This document shows positions 7,533 through 14,350 of a stretch of 21,363 nt of DNA, piece by piece. Within the stretch, counting starts at the first letter, position 1. Each line of letters starts with the position of its first letter. Where the stretch lies: positions 1-21,363 of IMG/VR virus record IMGVR_UViG_3300043437_000135. One strand, written 5' to 3'. The position numbers and the translations under genes are program-made. Origin of the DNA: a virus. Under the pieces are notes generated by a model. The model was not told where the DNA came from. It worked only from the letters and a program-made list of their open reading frames with translations, and ran no database searches.

Positions 7533-9930
7533 TACCGCCTCCTTTAGCGCGAGAGCGCATCATTTCTTTGAACAAATCCAACTGCCCTTTTTTCTGCGTC
7601 TCTGAGGACTGGTGGGACAACTTGACACCCTCAAGCTGCTGCTTGCCAGCAAGCTCAGCTTGTTTAATCTGCAACTCCTGCTGCTTGATCTGGATGTCCG
7701 CCATGTCCTTCTGCTGTTTGCGCTGAACATCCGCCTGCTTGATCTGCAACTCCTGCTGTTGCATCTGAATGATCGGGTCTTGCTGCGCCTGCTGAGCCTG
7801 CTGCTGGGCAGCTTGGGCTTGGCTCTCAGCCACGAGACGGGGCGCGACTTCAGCGACCATCCGGCTCATCTCAAGCTCAAGCTCCTGCGGCAAGTCAGCA
7901 TCGGGAGCGGGCAACGCCACACCCAGCGCCTTCTCAATACGCTGCCTGTATGAGAACCCAACGTGCTCAGCAACGTGCGCCATGAGCGCGGCTTGGATGG
8001 CCTGCGCCTGCGGGTTCTGTCCAATTAGGGCGGCAATCGCCGGATCCTGCATCATCGCCATGTGCGCGCCGATATGCGCTTGGTGATCTTGGTACAGGAA
8101 CGCCTTGACCGGCTTCATCTTCAGGATGTTGCCGTTCTCCGACACCGGGTCACGCGGCTTCTGGTCGTCATCGACCGGCACCAACTTCGCCACTTCTTTT
8201 ATCCCGAGCACCTGCAGCATCTGCCTGTGCAACTGCGGCAAGTCATAAATCTGCGGGGCTTGCTGCGCCATCTGCATGACGGCTTGGTACTGGACTACCC
8301 GCTGGCTCATTGTGGCCGCGTTGGGGTCGCTCACCGGGATAATGTCAACGTGGCTGAAGTCGCTCTTGCGGGCCTTCTGCTGGTTATCCGCAACCTCAAA
8401 CTCATACGCCGCAGGGGCGTAGTCCCGAATTATCCCTGCCAGCAGTCGCAGTTCTTGCTTAAACGCGAAGTGAACCCGCGCCTGCACAGCGCTCATAACC
8501 TTGAGCATGCGCTCAAGAATCGCCAGCGTGGTCCCCACAGGGGTGTTAGCCGACATATCCGCGATCTTAAGATCAGCGGTGGCAGCGAATCGACGGCCTT
8601 CTTCAACGATTGTGTTGAGCAGGTTATACAGAGTGGCGCTCGGCTCCTTATAAGGCAGAGGCAAAATATTGTCTCTGATAGCACCACTGGGCACATCCAC
8701 ATCTCGCCATTCACCCGGAGCGATGGGAGTGTCATCACCCTTTAGGCGTAACCCTCTAGACTTAAGCCCTCCGGGCAGGTTACTCAGCGTGCCTGCGTCC
8801 ACCAACTGACGCATGATCGAGGTCGCGCTCTTTGCGAACCCACCAACGAGGTGGAACAGCCCGAACCCATACGATCCGTAGCCGGGGATGTATTGGTAGT
8901 GTACGAAGTGATCGCGCTTCGCCTTTTTCTTGTCGTCCTCATACCAATTACGGCGAATCGACAGGATTTCCTGAGTGTCTTTCAGGATTGTCACAACATA
9001 TGGGCACGCCAAGCCATCATTTTCGTCGTCAAACCCCGGCAATTCCAACAGGGCGTGGACTTCATAAAGCTCGTAGCGGTCGTCGTTATCGGCGCTAAAC
9101 CCGGTTTCTTTGTCTTTGGCCTTCTGCAAATCGTTGGTGTTTTTTGTCGGTTCACCAAGCTCAACATCCTTATAAAACCCGGCGTGCATAAGACGCTTGA
9201 TTTCATTCTCGGATTTGCGCATCCTATGGGTGAGCCGCTCAGCGGTACTGGTATCGGACACTCCGTAGGGCAGAATTACGTCCTCTGCGGGCACAAAACG
9301 GCTTGTCTGCCGCTCCATTGACGGGTCGTAATAAACTTTTTTGAACGCGCTACCTGCGCTTGGCAGGTTCCACAGCATGCGCTCGTGTTCGGGGCGAAAC
9401 TCCACCATGACATCCATCAACTGATAGTTGAGGTCGTCAACAACTCGCTTAGAGGCTTCTTCTTTCTCTTTAGTGGGCGCGCCAACAATGTTCGCCTTGA
9501 CCGGGCCTGCTGCCGGGAACGTCTCCATAATTGTTTCAGACTGGAAACGAACGACTGCCTCGGTAATCATGGGGTGAAACACCCCGCAAGCGCCCTCCCA
9601 AGGCTCTGAGCGCTCTTCGTACTGAAGGCCAAGCAGCTTAATGCCTTCCTTATATGTATCTTCCCAATCTTTACGCGACCCAAGATCGTTCTCGATGTCG
9701 TCCAAAAGGTCGCTTGCGAGTGTAGAGAGGTCGTTATCCTCCATTTTCTCGACCAAATTGGCGCTAAAGTCGGACTCATCCTCCGCGTTTGGGTCGATTT
9801 CGATCTCCAGATCGCCAATACCGATATTTACCTCCTCGGGATCAACAATTTCGATCTCAATAGGCTCTTCTTGCGCGGACTCCAAGCCTTCTGGGGCTTG
9901 ATAGAGGGCCTTATCCATATTATTTGCCAT
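7516..9930 (-). CDS. Portal protein
   Basis: An 804-aa protein that would form the dodecameric DNA entry channel at one capsid vertex. It follows the large terminase gene directly. Residues ~20-75 are acidic. The core contains SRKDWEDTYKEGIKLLGLQY, WEGACGVFHPMITEAVVRFQ, and YIPGYGSYGFGLFHLVGGFA. The run FAATADLKIADMSANTPVGT leads into long helices that fit the stem and wing of portals in environmental podo- and siphophages. Residues ~702-775 are an unusual Gln-rich helix with QELQIKQA twice, probably a coiled coil. It is longer than siphophage portals (~400-550 aa) and near podophage portals (~700+ aa). An AGGA lies ~15 nt before the ATG; the in-frame ATG at 9918 is an alternative start. Confidence 0.85.
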   Translation of the reverse strand: MANNMDKALYQAPEGLESAQEEPIEIEIVDPEEVNIGIGDLEIEIDPNAEDESDFSANLVEKMEDNDLSTLASDLLDDIENDLGSRKDWEDTYKEGIKLLGLQYEERSEPWEGACGVFHPMITEAVVRFQSETIMETFPAAGPVKANIVGAPTKEKEEASKRVVDDLNYQLMDVMVEFRPEHERMLWNLPSAGSAFKKVYYDPSMERQTSRFVPAEDVILPYGVSDTSTAERLTHRMRKSENEIKRLMHAGFYKDVELGEPTKNTNDLQKAKDKETGFSADNDDRYELYEVHALLELPGFDDENDGLACPYVVTILKDTQEILSIRRNWYEDDKKKAKRDHFVHYQYIPGYGSYGFGLFHLVGGFAKSATSIMRQLVDAGTLSNLPGGLKSRGLRLKGDDTPIAPGEWRDVDVPSGAIRDNILPLPYKEPSATLYNLLNTIVEEGRRFAATADLKIADMSANTPVGTTLAILERMLKVMSAVQARVHFAFKQELRLLAGIIRDYAPAAYEFEVADNQQKARKSDFSHVDIIPVSDPNAATMSQRVVQYQAVMQMAQQAPQIYDLPQLHRQMLQVLGIKEVAKLVPVDDDQKPRDPVSENGNILKMKPVKAFLYQDHQAHIGAHMAMMQDPAIAALIGQNPQAQAIQAALMAHVAEHVGFSYRQRIEKALGVALPAPDADLPQELELEMSRMVAEVAPRLVAESQAQAAQQQAQQAQQDPIIQMQQQELQIKQADVQRKQQKDMADIQIKQQELQIKQAELAGKQQLEGVKLSHQSSETQKKGQLDLFKEMMRSRAKGGGNGQNS

Positions 9931-9956
9931 GGCTACTTATTTTTCCTAAATAATTC

Positions 9957-11453
9957 TTAATAATAGGCGGCGCGACGCGAGCGCCAGAATACCGGTTCGT
10001 CTTTTTCGTCCGTATCAAGCCTAATTAGCCCGCCCTGCCTGAATCTGAGCAGCGCCATGGACATAGTATCTACGTAGTCGTCGTGTTCACCCACCGGAAA
10101 CGAAGCGACTTCCTCAATTACATCGCGCGCCCAGCGATTATCGGGTGCCCATACGCGGCCCGAAAAGAACATATCCGACACCGCGTTGACCCGAGTCACC
10201 TTATCGTTGCCGCGTGACGGCGTGTATTCAGCCACTGGGATACCCATGGCCCTAAGCTCCTGAATGAGCGGTGCGCCTGCGGCTTTCTTCTCAATAACAA
10301 ACGCGTCAGGTTCCCATTTCTTCCAGTGCTTATACGCAACCTGTTTTAACTCTGGAAACTCCATCCTGTCTTTGAACGCATCAAGCAGGATTATGTGCGC
10401 GTTACCGTTATCTTCGTCGTTGTGCCACACACCCCACGTAGTACACGCAGAATAGTCAGCACTTGTCTTGGCTTCGTACGCCGTATCCCATGTCTGAATA
10501 ACCCACTCGCACTTGGGCGGGTCTTCGGCTTCCCAGACGTTCCAGTATTCTCTTTTAATTACCGCCGCTGCATCCGATGTCGGCTGCTGCATGTACTGAG
10601 CGTTCCAGTACCGGGGGTCCATCGCCGCCTTTTTCTGTAGCAGCGACTCAAGGGGCCACTGCTCAGGCCACAACGACTTCTCATTCAGTATGGCTGGTAG
10701 CTCTACGACTTCCCACGGCTCAGAGTCCGGGTTCTTGGCAGCGAAGCTAATCAGCCTGCCCGTCAGGTCCAATAGTGACCAACGAGTCATAATGACGATG
10801 ATCGCACCGCCCGGCATCAAGCGCTGCAGCGGGCCAGTCTGGAACCATGACCAAGCCTGATCGAACGTCAAGTTACTGTTTGTCTTGATGTCCTGCTCAG
10901 AGTGGGGGTCGTCCACCACGAATAAGTCAGCGCCTCGTCCAGCCAGCGCGCCGCCCACACCGGCTGCGTAATACTGACCGCCTGCGCTCGTTGACCACTT
11001 ACCAGCGCTCTTTTGGTCGTCCGCAACCTTCGTAGCCGGGAATATCTCTGCGTATGCCGGGTCGTCGTTAATTAGATTTCGGACTCTTCGGCCAAAGTCT
11101 TCGGACAAGCCCGCAGTGTGGGTGCCCATAATGACTTTCTTTTCTGGGAACTTTCCCAGAAACCACGCTGGGAACAGGTAGCTGCTGAACTCAGACTTAC
11201 CCATACGAGGCGCGATATTGATAATCACGCGCTTTTTCGTACCCGTGGCTACGTCTTGAAACACCTTCGCAAGCTTGCGGTGGTGGGGGCCTACCTTAAA
11301 GCCGGGGTATACCCGCTTGGCAAACTCAAGTGGATCGTCTTGGGCACGCTGGATAGCGTCCTTGTGTTCTTTCTTCTCAAGAAGTTCAAGCAGGGCGATC
11401 TTCTCCTGCTTACTCATAGCCGCCAGCGCGGCTGCGTTCAATGGAGCGTTCAC
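9957..11453 (-). CDS. terL: Terminase large subunit
   Basis: A 498-aa ATPase and nuclease that drives DNA into the procapsid and cuts it. The Walker A-like loop is APRMGKSE (residues 81-88), Walker B is DLFVVDDP (176-183), and the coupling motif region is IIVIMTRW (218-225). The RNase-H-like nuclease shows QTWDTA (D323), FVIEKKAAG (E388) and EHDDYVDTM (D458/D459/D462). All expected parts are present at normal length. The GTG start at 11453 overlaps the small subunit stop by 4 nt (GTGA), with GGGGA six bases upstream. ATG at 11414 is an alternative. The portal gene follows. Confidence 0.93.
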   Translation of the reverse strand: MNAPLNAAALAAMSKQEKIALLELLEKKEHKDAIQRAQDDPLEFAKRVYPGFKVGPHHRKLAKVFQDVATGTKKRVIINIAPRMGKSEFSSYLFPAWFLGKFPEKKVIMGTHTAGLSEDFGRRVRNLINDDPAYAEIFPATKVADDQKSAGKWSTSAGGQYYAAGVGGALAGRGADLFVVDDPHSEQDIKTNSNLTFDQAWSWFQTGPLQRLMPGGAIIVIMTRWSLLDLTGRLISFAAKNPDSEPWEVVELPAILNEKSLWPEQWPLESLLQKKAAMDPRYWNAQYMQQPTSDAAAVIKREYWNVWEAEDPPKCEWVIQTWDTAYEAKTSADYSACTTWGVWHNDEDNGNAHIILLDAFKDRMEFPELKQVAYKHWKKWEPDAFVIEKKAAGAPLIQELRAMGIPVAEYTPSRGNDKVTRVNAVSDMFFSGRVWAPDNRWARDVIEEVASFPVGEHDDYVDTMSMALLRFRQGGLIRLDTDEKDEPVFWRSRRAAYY

Positions 11454-12058
11454 TCGGCGTCCCCGACGACTTCGGCGTCAGTTGCGTCCTTCTTTCTTTC
11501 CTCTACGTCCTCGATTAACCGCAGAGCGGTTAGCTTCTCCATGAGCTTGGCGTCGATCTCAGCGTCGGAAATGTCGGTCTTCTTAACCTCGATGCGCTCG
11601 GTGAACAGGCCCACCTCAGTGACCTTACCTAACAGTTCAAGCGCGCGCAGCCTGATCTTAGCGTCGGGGTGACCTGTTTCCTCAACGATCTTTGACACGG
11701 CGTAGCCGCGTAGCTCCTTAGCCTGCTCGACAAACTCCCAGTCATACGCGGTCAGCATGCCAACTAAATGGCGCACCGCCTGCGGGGTCTGTACACGCAG
11801 GAGCTTGTTTTTTGCTTTTGGGTCGTCTTGATCCGCGATCAATCCGCGAAACGCTTCTTGTGCGGAGGCTACCTGCGCAGACGCAGCCACTGCGTCATCA
11901 TCCTCGACGCCGAGAGACTGCAAGAAGTTACCCGTCTCAACTTGCGCGGCCAAAACCTGAGACGGGCTGGCCTTCTCTAAAGGCGTAAATCCTACTACCG
12001 GATCGTCATAAACGTCCGGAGCATTAGTTGAAACTTCGCCTAATAGGTGGTCAAGCAT
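11450..12058 (-). CDS. terS: Terminase small subunit
   Basis: A 202-aa protein whose C-terminal half (ELRGYAVSKIVEETGHPDAK, then ALELLGKVTEVGLFTERIEV) fits small terminases of environmental phages, where a helical repeat is followed by SEVGLFTER-like residues. It would recognise the packaging site and load the large subunit. It sits immediately upstream of terL with a GTGA overlap and is the first gene of the leftward operon. The ATG at 12058 lacks an obvious Shine-Dalgarno sequence (the upstream reads CAGATATAAAT). A sigma-70-like promoter sits about 40 nt above it. Confidence 0.75.
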   Translation of the reverse strand: MLDHLLGEVSTNAPDVYDDPVVGFTPLEKASPSQVLAAQVETGNFLQSLGVEDDDAVAASAQVASAQEAFRGLIADQDDPKAKNKLLRVQTPQAVRHLVGMLTAYDWEFVEQAKELRGYAVSKIVEETGHPDAKIRLRALELLGKVTEVGLFTERIEVKKTDISDAEIDAKLMEKLTALRLIEDVEERKKDATDAEVVGDAE

Positions 12059-12077
12059 ATTTATATCTGCGCAGGCA

Positions 12078-12106
12078 TTGACGCCTCGGTATGGTGAATA
12101 TACACT
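12078..12106 (+). promoter_or_regulatory. Candidate rightward promoter of a small RNA
   Basis: TTGACG (12078-12083) and TACACT (12101-12106) are 17 nt apart. The -10 overlaps the -10 of the leftward promoter on the other strand, so the two would compete. Transcription would start near 12112 and reach the terminator at 12157-12184. Confidence 0.35.
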
Positions 12107-12126
12107 TAAATCTGTTCCTGTGTGAA
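12097..12126 (-). promoter_or_regulatory. Candidate sigma-70 promoter for the leftward terminase operon
   Basis: On the minus strand TTCACA (12126-12121) and TATATT (12102-12097) are separated by 18 nt, matching five of six bases in each hexamer. Transcription would begin near 12090, about 30 nt before the small terminase start. It is the only good leftward pair I find in the divergent region. Confidence 0.5.
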
Positions 12127-12184
12127 TTCTCCTCAGTTGGACTCCCCTCCGACTTTAAGCCGCGCTCACTGCGCGGCTTTTTTT
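12112..12184 (+). ncRNA. Candidate ~70-nt small RNA with a C-rich loop
   Basis: Between a plausible plus-strand promoter and a very strong terminator lies no gene. The segment folds into a first hairpin, AGTTGGA/TCCGACT (12135-12141 with 12148-12154, one U-G pair), whose six-base loop is CTCCCC, then the terminator hairpin. C-rich loops that can pair with GGAG ribosome sites are known in bacterial small RNAs, and GGAG sites precede most right-arm genes here. Start, expression and targets are inferred. Confidence 0.35.
12157..12184 (+). terminator. Strong rightward intrinsic terminator in the divergent region
   Basis: A 9-bp perfect stem, AAGCCGCGC/GCGCGGCTT, with loop TCACT is followed by further T residues (12180-12184), giving a seven-T run with the stem end. 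No protein gene on the plus strand lies upstream, so it either ends a small RNA or blocks antisense transcription. Confidence 0.88.
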
Positions 12185-12333
12185 ATTTGTAGTTGTCTAA
12201 AACTTGACAAGACTCATTGGAATTTTTGTAGAAATTTTTAGGGGGGTTGCATTTGTTTTTGGAATTGTAATTAGTTTTGTGGTGTTGGAGACAAATAGTG
12301 TTATTGCGGCGTCGTTCAGCCGCCAAGATATTT

Positions 12334-12355
12334 GGGGGGTCGGGGATGGGTGGGG
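12334..12355 (+). promoter_or_regulatory. G-quadruplex motif upstream of the first rightward gene
   Basis: Four G runs of 6, 4, 3 and 4 with loops TC, AT and T satisfy the canonical G-quadruplex pattern with very short loops. It is on the non-template strand for rightward transcription, about 50 nt before the -10 element. Another G6 run lies at 12241-12246. Apart from these, 12185-12406 holds only a TTGACA at 12204 with no good -10. Confidence 0.6.
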
Positions 12356-12406
12356 TCAAACGAGGCTGAATTGCACCGCCAACTAGAACTAGCCAATAAT
12401 GTCAAA

Positions 12407-12415
12407 TGTTATAAT
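12407..12415 (+). promoter_or_regulatory. Extended -10 promoter for the first rightward operon
   Basis: TGTTATAAT contains a perfect TATAAT preceded by TG at the extended -10 position. No -35-like hexamer is at the right distance, which extended -10 promoters can do without. The start would be near 12422, with the first gene's ribosome site ~25 nt further on. Confidence 0.6.
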
Positions 12416-12423
12416 GGTTCTGT

Positions 12424-12436
12424 CAGCACGGTGCTG
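12424..12436. promoter_or_regulatory. 13-bp palindrome at the transcription start, possible operator
   Basis: CAGCACGGTGCTG is a perfect inverted repeat about a central G, located just after the predicted start site of the extended -10 promoter. A repressor bound here would block early transcription. In RNA it would be only a tight hairpin without a U-tract, so an operator reading is preferred. Confidence 0.4.
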
Positions 12437-12458
12437 GCAACAACCTACGGAGATCACC

Positions 12459-12608
12459 ATGTTCAAGGAAATCCTCATCGTCGCACTGCTCGTCGCCTCG
12501 GCCTGCGCAATGACCGCTGCCTTCGCATTCGCACTCGTCAGCGGCGTCAACGGCATCCTCTTCGTCGGCGGCGCACTGGCGGCTGGCATCGCTGTCGCAC
12601 TCGCCTAA
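12459..12608 (+). CDS. 49-aa membrane protein with two hydrophobic helices
   Basis: ATG at 12459 follows CGGAGATCACC, a good ribosome site; an earlier in-frame ATG would lie above the promoter -10. The product is MFKEILIVALLVASACAMTA, then a short turn (VSGVNG), then a second hydrophobic stretch ending VALA. Two helices with almost no loops are visible, with no charged residues after position 4. This could be a tiny inner-membrane protein, for example a holin-like or host-modifying peptide, but no lysis gene lies beside it. The function is unknown. Confidence 0.6.
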   Translation: MFKEILIVALLVASACAMTAAFAFALVSGVNGILFVGGALAAGIAVALA

Positions 12609-12641
12609 CCTAACCCACCCACTCACACACTGGAGATCACC

Positions 12642-13022
12642 ATGACATACGCAACCGTCCTGTCCGCAGCCCGCGCAATGCTCAACGGCGGCGCTAACTT
12701 CCACGCCGAGATGGCGAAGCACATCAACAAGGCAGGGCATGCACCTGCCGCGCTTATCAATCAGCTAGCCCGGACGTGGGACAAGCGCTACAAGTGTGAG
12801 GCTAAGCTCACAGACACGGGATGGAGGTTCAAGTCTGCGGATGGCACGCGGCACGATGCCGCGCAGAAGCAGTGGGATCGAGAGGTTCGCCCGTATGACG
12901 CAACCCCGATGAGCAACAGGGGTGGAGCGCGCAGCGCACAGCAGGACGCAGTAGCGAAGCTTGTTGCCGCGTACGGCAAGCTGAGCGCAGCCGAGAAGCG
13001 CAAGTTCAAGGCTTCGATCTGA
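12642..13022 (+). CDS. Unknown 126-aa right-arm protein
   Basis: The gene begins at ATG 12642 with the same GGAGATCACC-ATG sequence as the preceding gene. The N-terminal half is helical (VLSAARAMLNGGANFHAEMA). The middle (WDKRYKCEAKLTDTGWRFKS) is beta-like and aromatic. The C terminus is basic and helical (LSAAEKRKFKASI). It could bind nucleic acid, judged only by charge. No family is recognised. The coding sequence contains perfect short inverted repeats, for instance CGCGGCA/TGCCGCG at 12847-12863. Confidence 0.65.
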   Translation: MTYATVLSAARAMLNGGANFHAEMAKHINKAGHAPAALINQLARTWDKRYKCEAKLTDTGWRFKSADGTRHDAAQKQWDREVRPYDATPMSNRGGARSAQQDAVAKLVAAYGKLSAAEKRKFKASI

Positions 13023-13029
13023 GAAACCT

Positions 13030-13051
13030 GTTTGCGACACGTGTCGCAAAC
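13030..13051. promoter_or_regulatory. 22-bp perfect palindrome, copy 1 of a repeated site
   Basis: The core TTTGCGACACGTGTCGCAAA is flanked by a further matching G and C, giving 22 bp of perfect dyad symmetry in the gap between two genes. Three more copies occur at 14522, 15154 and 17220. No U-tract follows, so it is more likely a protein binding site than a terminator. Confidence 0.8.
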
Positions 13052-13104
13052 TCAATCACGGCGTGGGTGAGAGTCCACGCCTATTCAACCCAAAGGAGAA
13101 AACC

Positions 13105-13617
13105 ATGAAAGCAACATTCAAACTCACACCCGAGCAACTCAACGCCGCGCTTGAAGCGCAGCAAATCAACAAGTTCGCGTTGGAGGAGGACAGCGATGGG
13201 CTGATCGACTGCGGTCTGTATTGTGTGGCGGATGAGCCGCACACCAACCCAAACCAGCGGGTCTACATTAAAGGCAAGCATCTGGTTGTGGAAGGCGAGC
13301 GCTGCGCGCTAGTTGGAGACGACGGCTACGAAATAGCCATGTGTATCGTCGGCGAGGACGCCGTGCCAGTGAAGTATGAGACGAGCGATCCTCGTCTGAA
13401 GTGGAATGAAACGTTGGCGATGTATATGAAGGCACGAGCACCGCTCGATGCACGGATTGCGTACGTATTGGACAAGCGACATCACGAATGGCGCTGGTTC
13501 CTCCCGGAGTACGAGGCATGCGTCGCCTACCTGCAAACCAACCCAGCAAAGGCGTACGCGCAATTCGACGCATACACAATCAGCGTATGCCGCCAGATCG
13601 TAAAGGAAACAACATGA
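13105..13617 (+). CDS. Unknown 170-aa right-arm protein
   Basis: ATG at 13105 follows AAAGGAGAAAACC; the longer frame starting at 13063 is rejected because it has no ribosome site. The product begins MKATFKLTPEQLNAALEAQQ, has a beta-rich centre (VYIKGKHLVVEGERCALVGD) and a helical C terminus with HHEWRWFLPEYEACVAYLQT. No membrane segment, signal peptide or catalytic motif is evident. Its stop overlaps the next start (ATGA), so the two are coupled. I do not recognise a family. Confidence 0.7.
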   Translation: MKATFKLTPEQLNAALEAQQINKFALEEDSDGLIDCGLYCVADEPHTNPNQRVYIKGKHLVVEGERCALVGDDGYEIAMCIVGEDAVPVKYETSDPRLKWNETLAMYMKARAPLDARIAYVLDKRHHEWRWFLPEYEACVAYLQTNPAKAYAQFDAYTISVCRQIVKETT

Positions 13618-13748
13618 TCTTCAACGCCATCTCACTCGCCGCATTCGCGGCGCTCATCGCAGGCTACGCGGCCTTGCCGCTTAGCTACTGTGTCATCGCC
13701 GCTGCGCTTGGCGCAGCCCTTTCCATCCTCATCGACCGGAGCAAATGA
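13614..13748 (+). CDS. 44-aa membrane protein with two hydrophobic helices
   Basis: ATG at 13614 overlaps the previous stop by 4 nt (ATGA) and is preceded by AAAGGAAACAAC. The product has two hydrophobic stretches (FNAISLAAFAALIAGYAALP and YCVIAAALGAALSILI) and ends with DRSK. The positive C terminus suggests both ends inside the cell. It resembles the 49-aa protein at 12459 in size and topology but not in sequence. The function is unknown. Confidence 0.6.
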   Translation: MIFNAISLAAFAALIAGYAALPLSYCVIAAALGAALSILIDRSK

Positions 13749-13909
13749 TGAAAGCAACCAAAGTCCCCGCCCTGCTGGGCGGTCGTCCCATCTCAAAGTA
13801 CACGGACACTCCGCAGGCTGCGCATGCTCGCTTGCTGCGCGCCGATCCCAAAACCCTCACGCCAATGCAGGCAGCACTGCTGCGCGCCATCAAAGGACAA
13901 ACCAAATGA
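13748..13909 (+). CDS. 53-aa basic protein, coupled at both ends
   Basis: Two adjacent ATG codons (13745 and 13748) are possible. I choose the second because GGAG lies six bases before it, and it shares one base with the previous stop (TGATG). The product begins MKATKVPALLGGRPISKY and continues with helical LLRADPKTLTPMQAALLRAI. It is basic, with no membrane segment. The stop overlaps the next gene by ATGA. No family is recognised, but overlaps on both sides and codon continuity argue for a real gene. Confidence 0.6.
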   Translation: MKATKVPALLGGRPISKYTDTPQAAHARLLRADPKTLTPMQAALLRAIKGQTK

Positions 13910-14052
13910 GCAAGACGCACAAGTCCGCGCATGCGGACACCAAAGAATCAGCAGCCCGTCGCCGTGCTGCGCACGTAGCCCGCATGAAGCGGGAGAAAGC
14001 AATGCTCAAGGACCATATCAGTAATACGTTAGTGATACGGGGTCAAAAATAG
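13906..14052 (+). CDS. 48-aa highly basic helical protein
   Basis: ATG at 13906 overlaps the previous stop (ATGA) and follows AAAGGACAAACCA. The product (MSKTHKSAHADTKESAARRR, then MKREKAMLKDHISNTLVIRG) has many Lys, Arg and His residues and is helical. It could bind nucleic acid, judged by charge only. It is the last gene before the 350-bp non-coding element, and its transcripts would run to the terminator at 14350. Confidence 0.55.
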   Translation: MSKTHKSAHADTKESAARRRAAHVARMKREKAMLKDHISNTLVIRGQK

Positions 14053-14057
14053 GGTCG

Positions 14058-14094
14058 AAAAAAACGCGTCCACGTTTTCAGCACCAGTGGACGC
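14058..14094 (-). terminator. Leftward-facing terminator at the left edge of the element
   Basis: On the minus strand GCGTCCAC, a 13-nt loop and GTGGACGC form an 8-bp stem, then G and seven T residues. No known minus-strand gene lies upstream of it; everything to the right is on the plus strand. Confidence 0.65.
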
Positions 14095-14210
14095 ATAGTG
14101 GGTAACCGGAGAAGCGCATGCCTACTGGGCGCGTCCAGATTTGGGGCATCTATGTATCTATATTTATATATTATTAGTAGTAGTAGTAGGGTAGTGGGTA
14201 AGTGGACTCT

Positions 14211-14239
14211 TTGAGCCTCTTAATGTCTGGCTATATAAA
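14211..14239 (+). promoter_or_regulatory. Candidate promoter inside the inverted-repeat element
   Basis: TTGAGC (14211-14216) and TATAAA (14234-14239) are 17 nt apart, matching four and five of six consensus bases. RNA from about 14246 would run ~105 nt to the terminator at 14350, or read through into the zinc-ribbon gene. Confidence 0.4.
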
Positions 14240-14307
14240 GTACCGCAAAAAAGGATACACTTGTGCCCGACTACCCAACAACTACGCTACCATGCGCATC
14301 TCCAGCG

Positions 14308-14350
14308 ACCCACTATGCGTCCACTTGGCCTGAAGTGGTGGACTTTTTTT
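14308..14350 (+). terminator. Rightward-facing terminator at the right edge of the element
   Basis: GTCCAC (14319-14324) pairs with GTGGAC (14338-14343), followed at once by seven T residues. A competing stem CCACTT/AAGTGG (14321-14338) could form instead. It should end transcripts coming from the first right-arm gene block. Confidence 0.7.

Noticed and set aside
8062-8745. Long plus-strand frame (227 aa) opposite the portal gene
   Set aside because: Antisense shadow of a clear portal protein; Leu-, Arg- and His-rich composition as in mirrored frames, no ribosome site or neighbour on that strand.
12201-12232. TTGACA at 12204-12209 as the main rightward promoter
   Set aside because: The -35 is perfect but the best hexamer at 17 nt (TGTAGA) matches only three of six -10 bases; the extended -10 at 12407 is better.
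12204-12386. 60-aa open frame in the divergent region with hydrophobic residues
   Set aside because: It starts at a TTG that belongs to a TTGACA hexamer, has no ribosome site, and runs through G-runs and the quadruplex motif; composition unlike the neighbours.
13030-13051. Palindrome as a canonical parS site
   Set aside because: It shares the CACGTG centre but the outer bases do not match the TGTTNCACGTGNAACA consensus, and no ParA/ParB gene is seen in the window.
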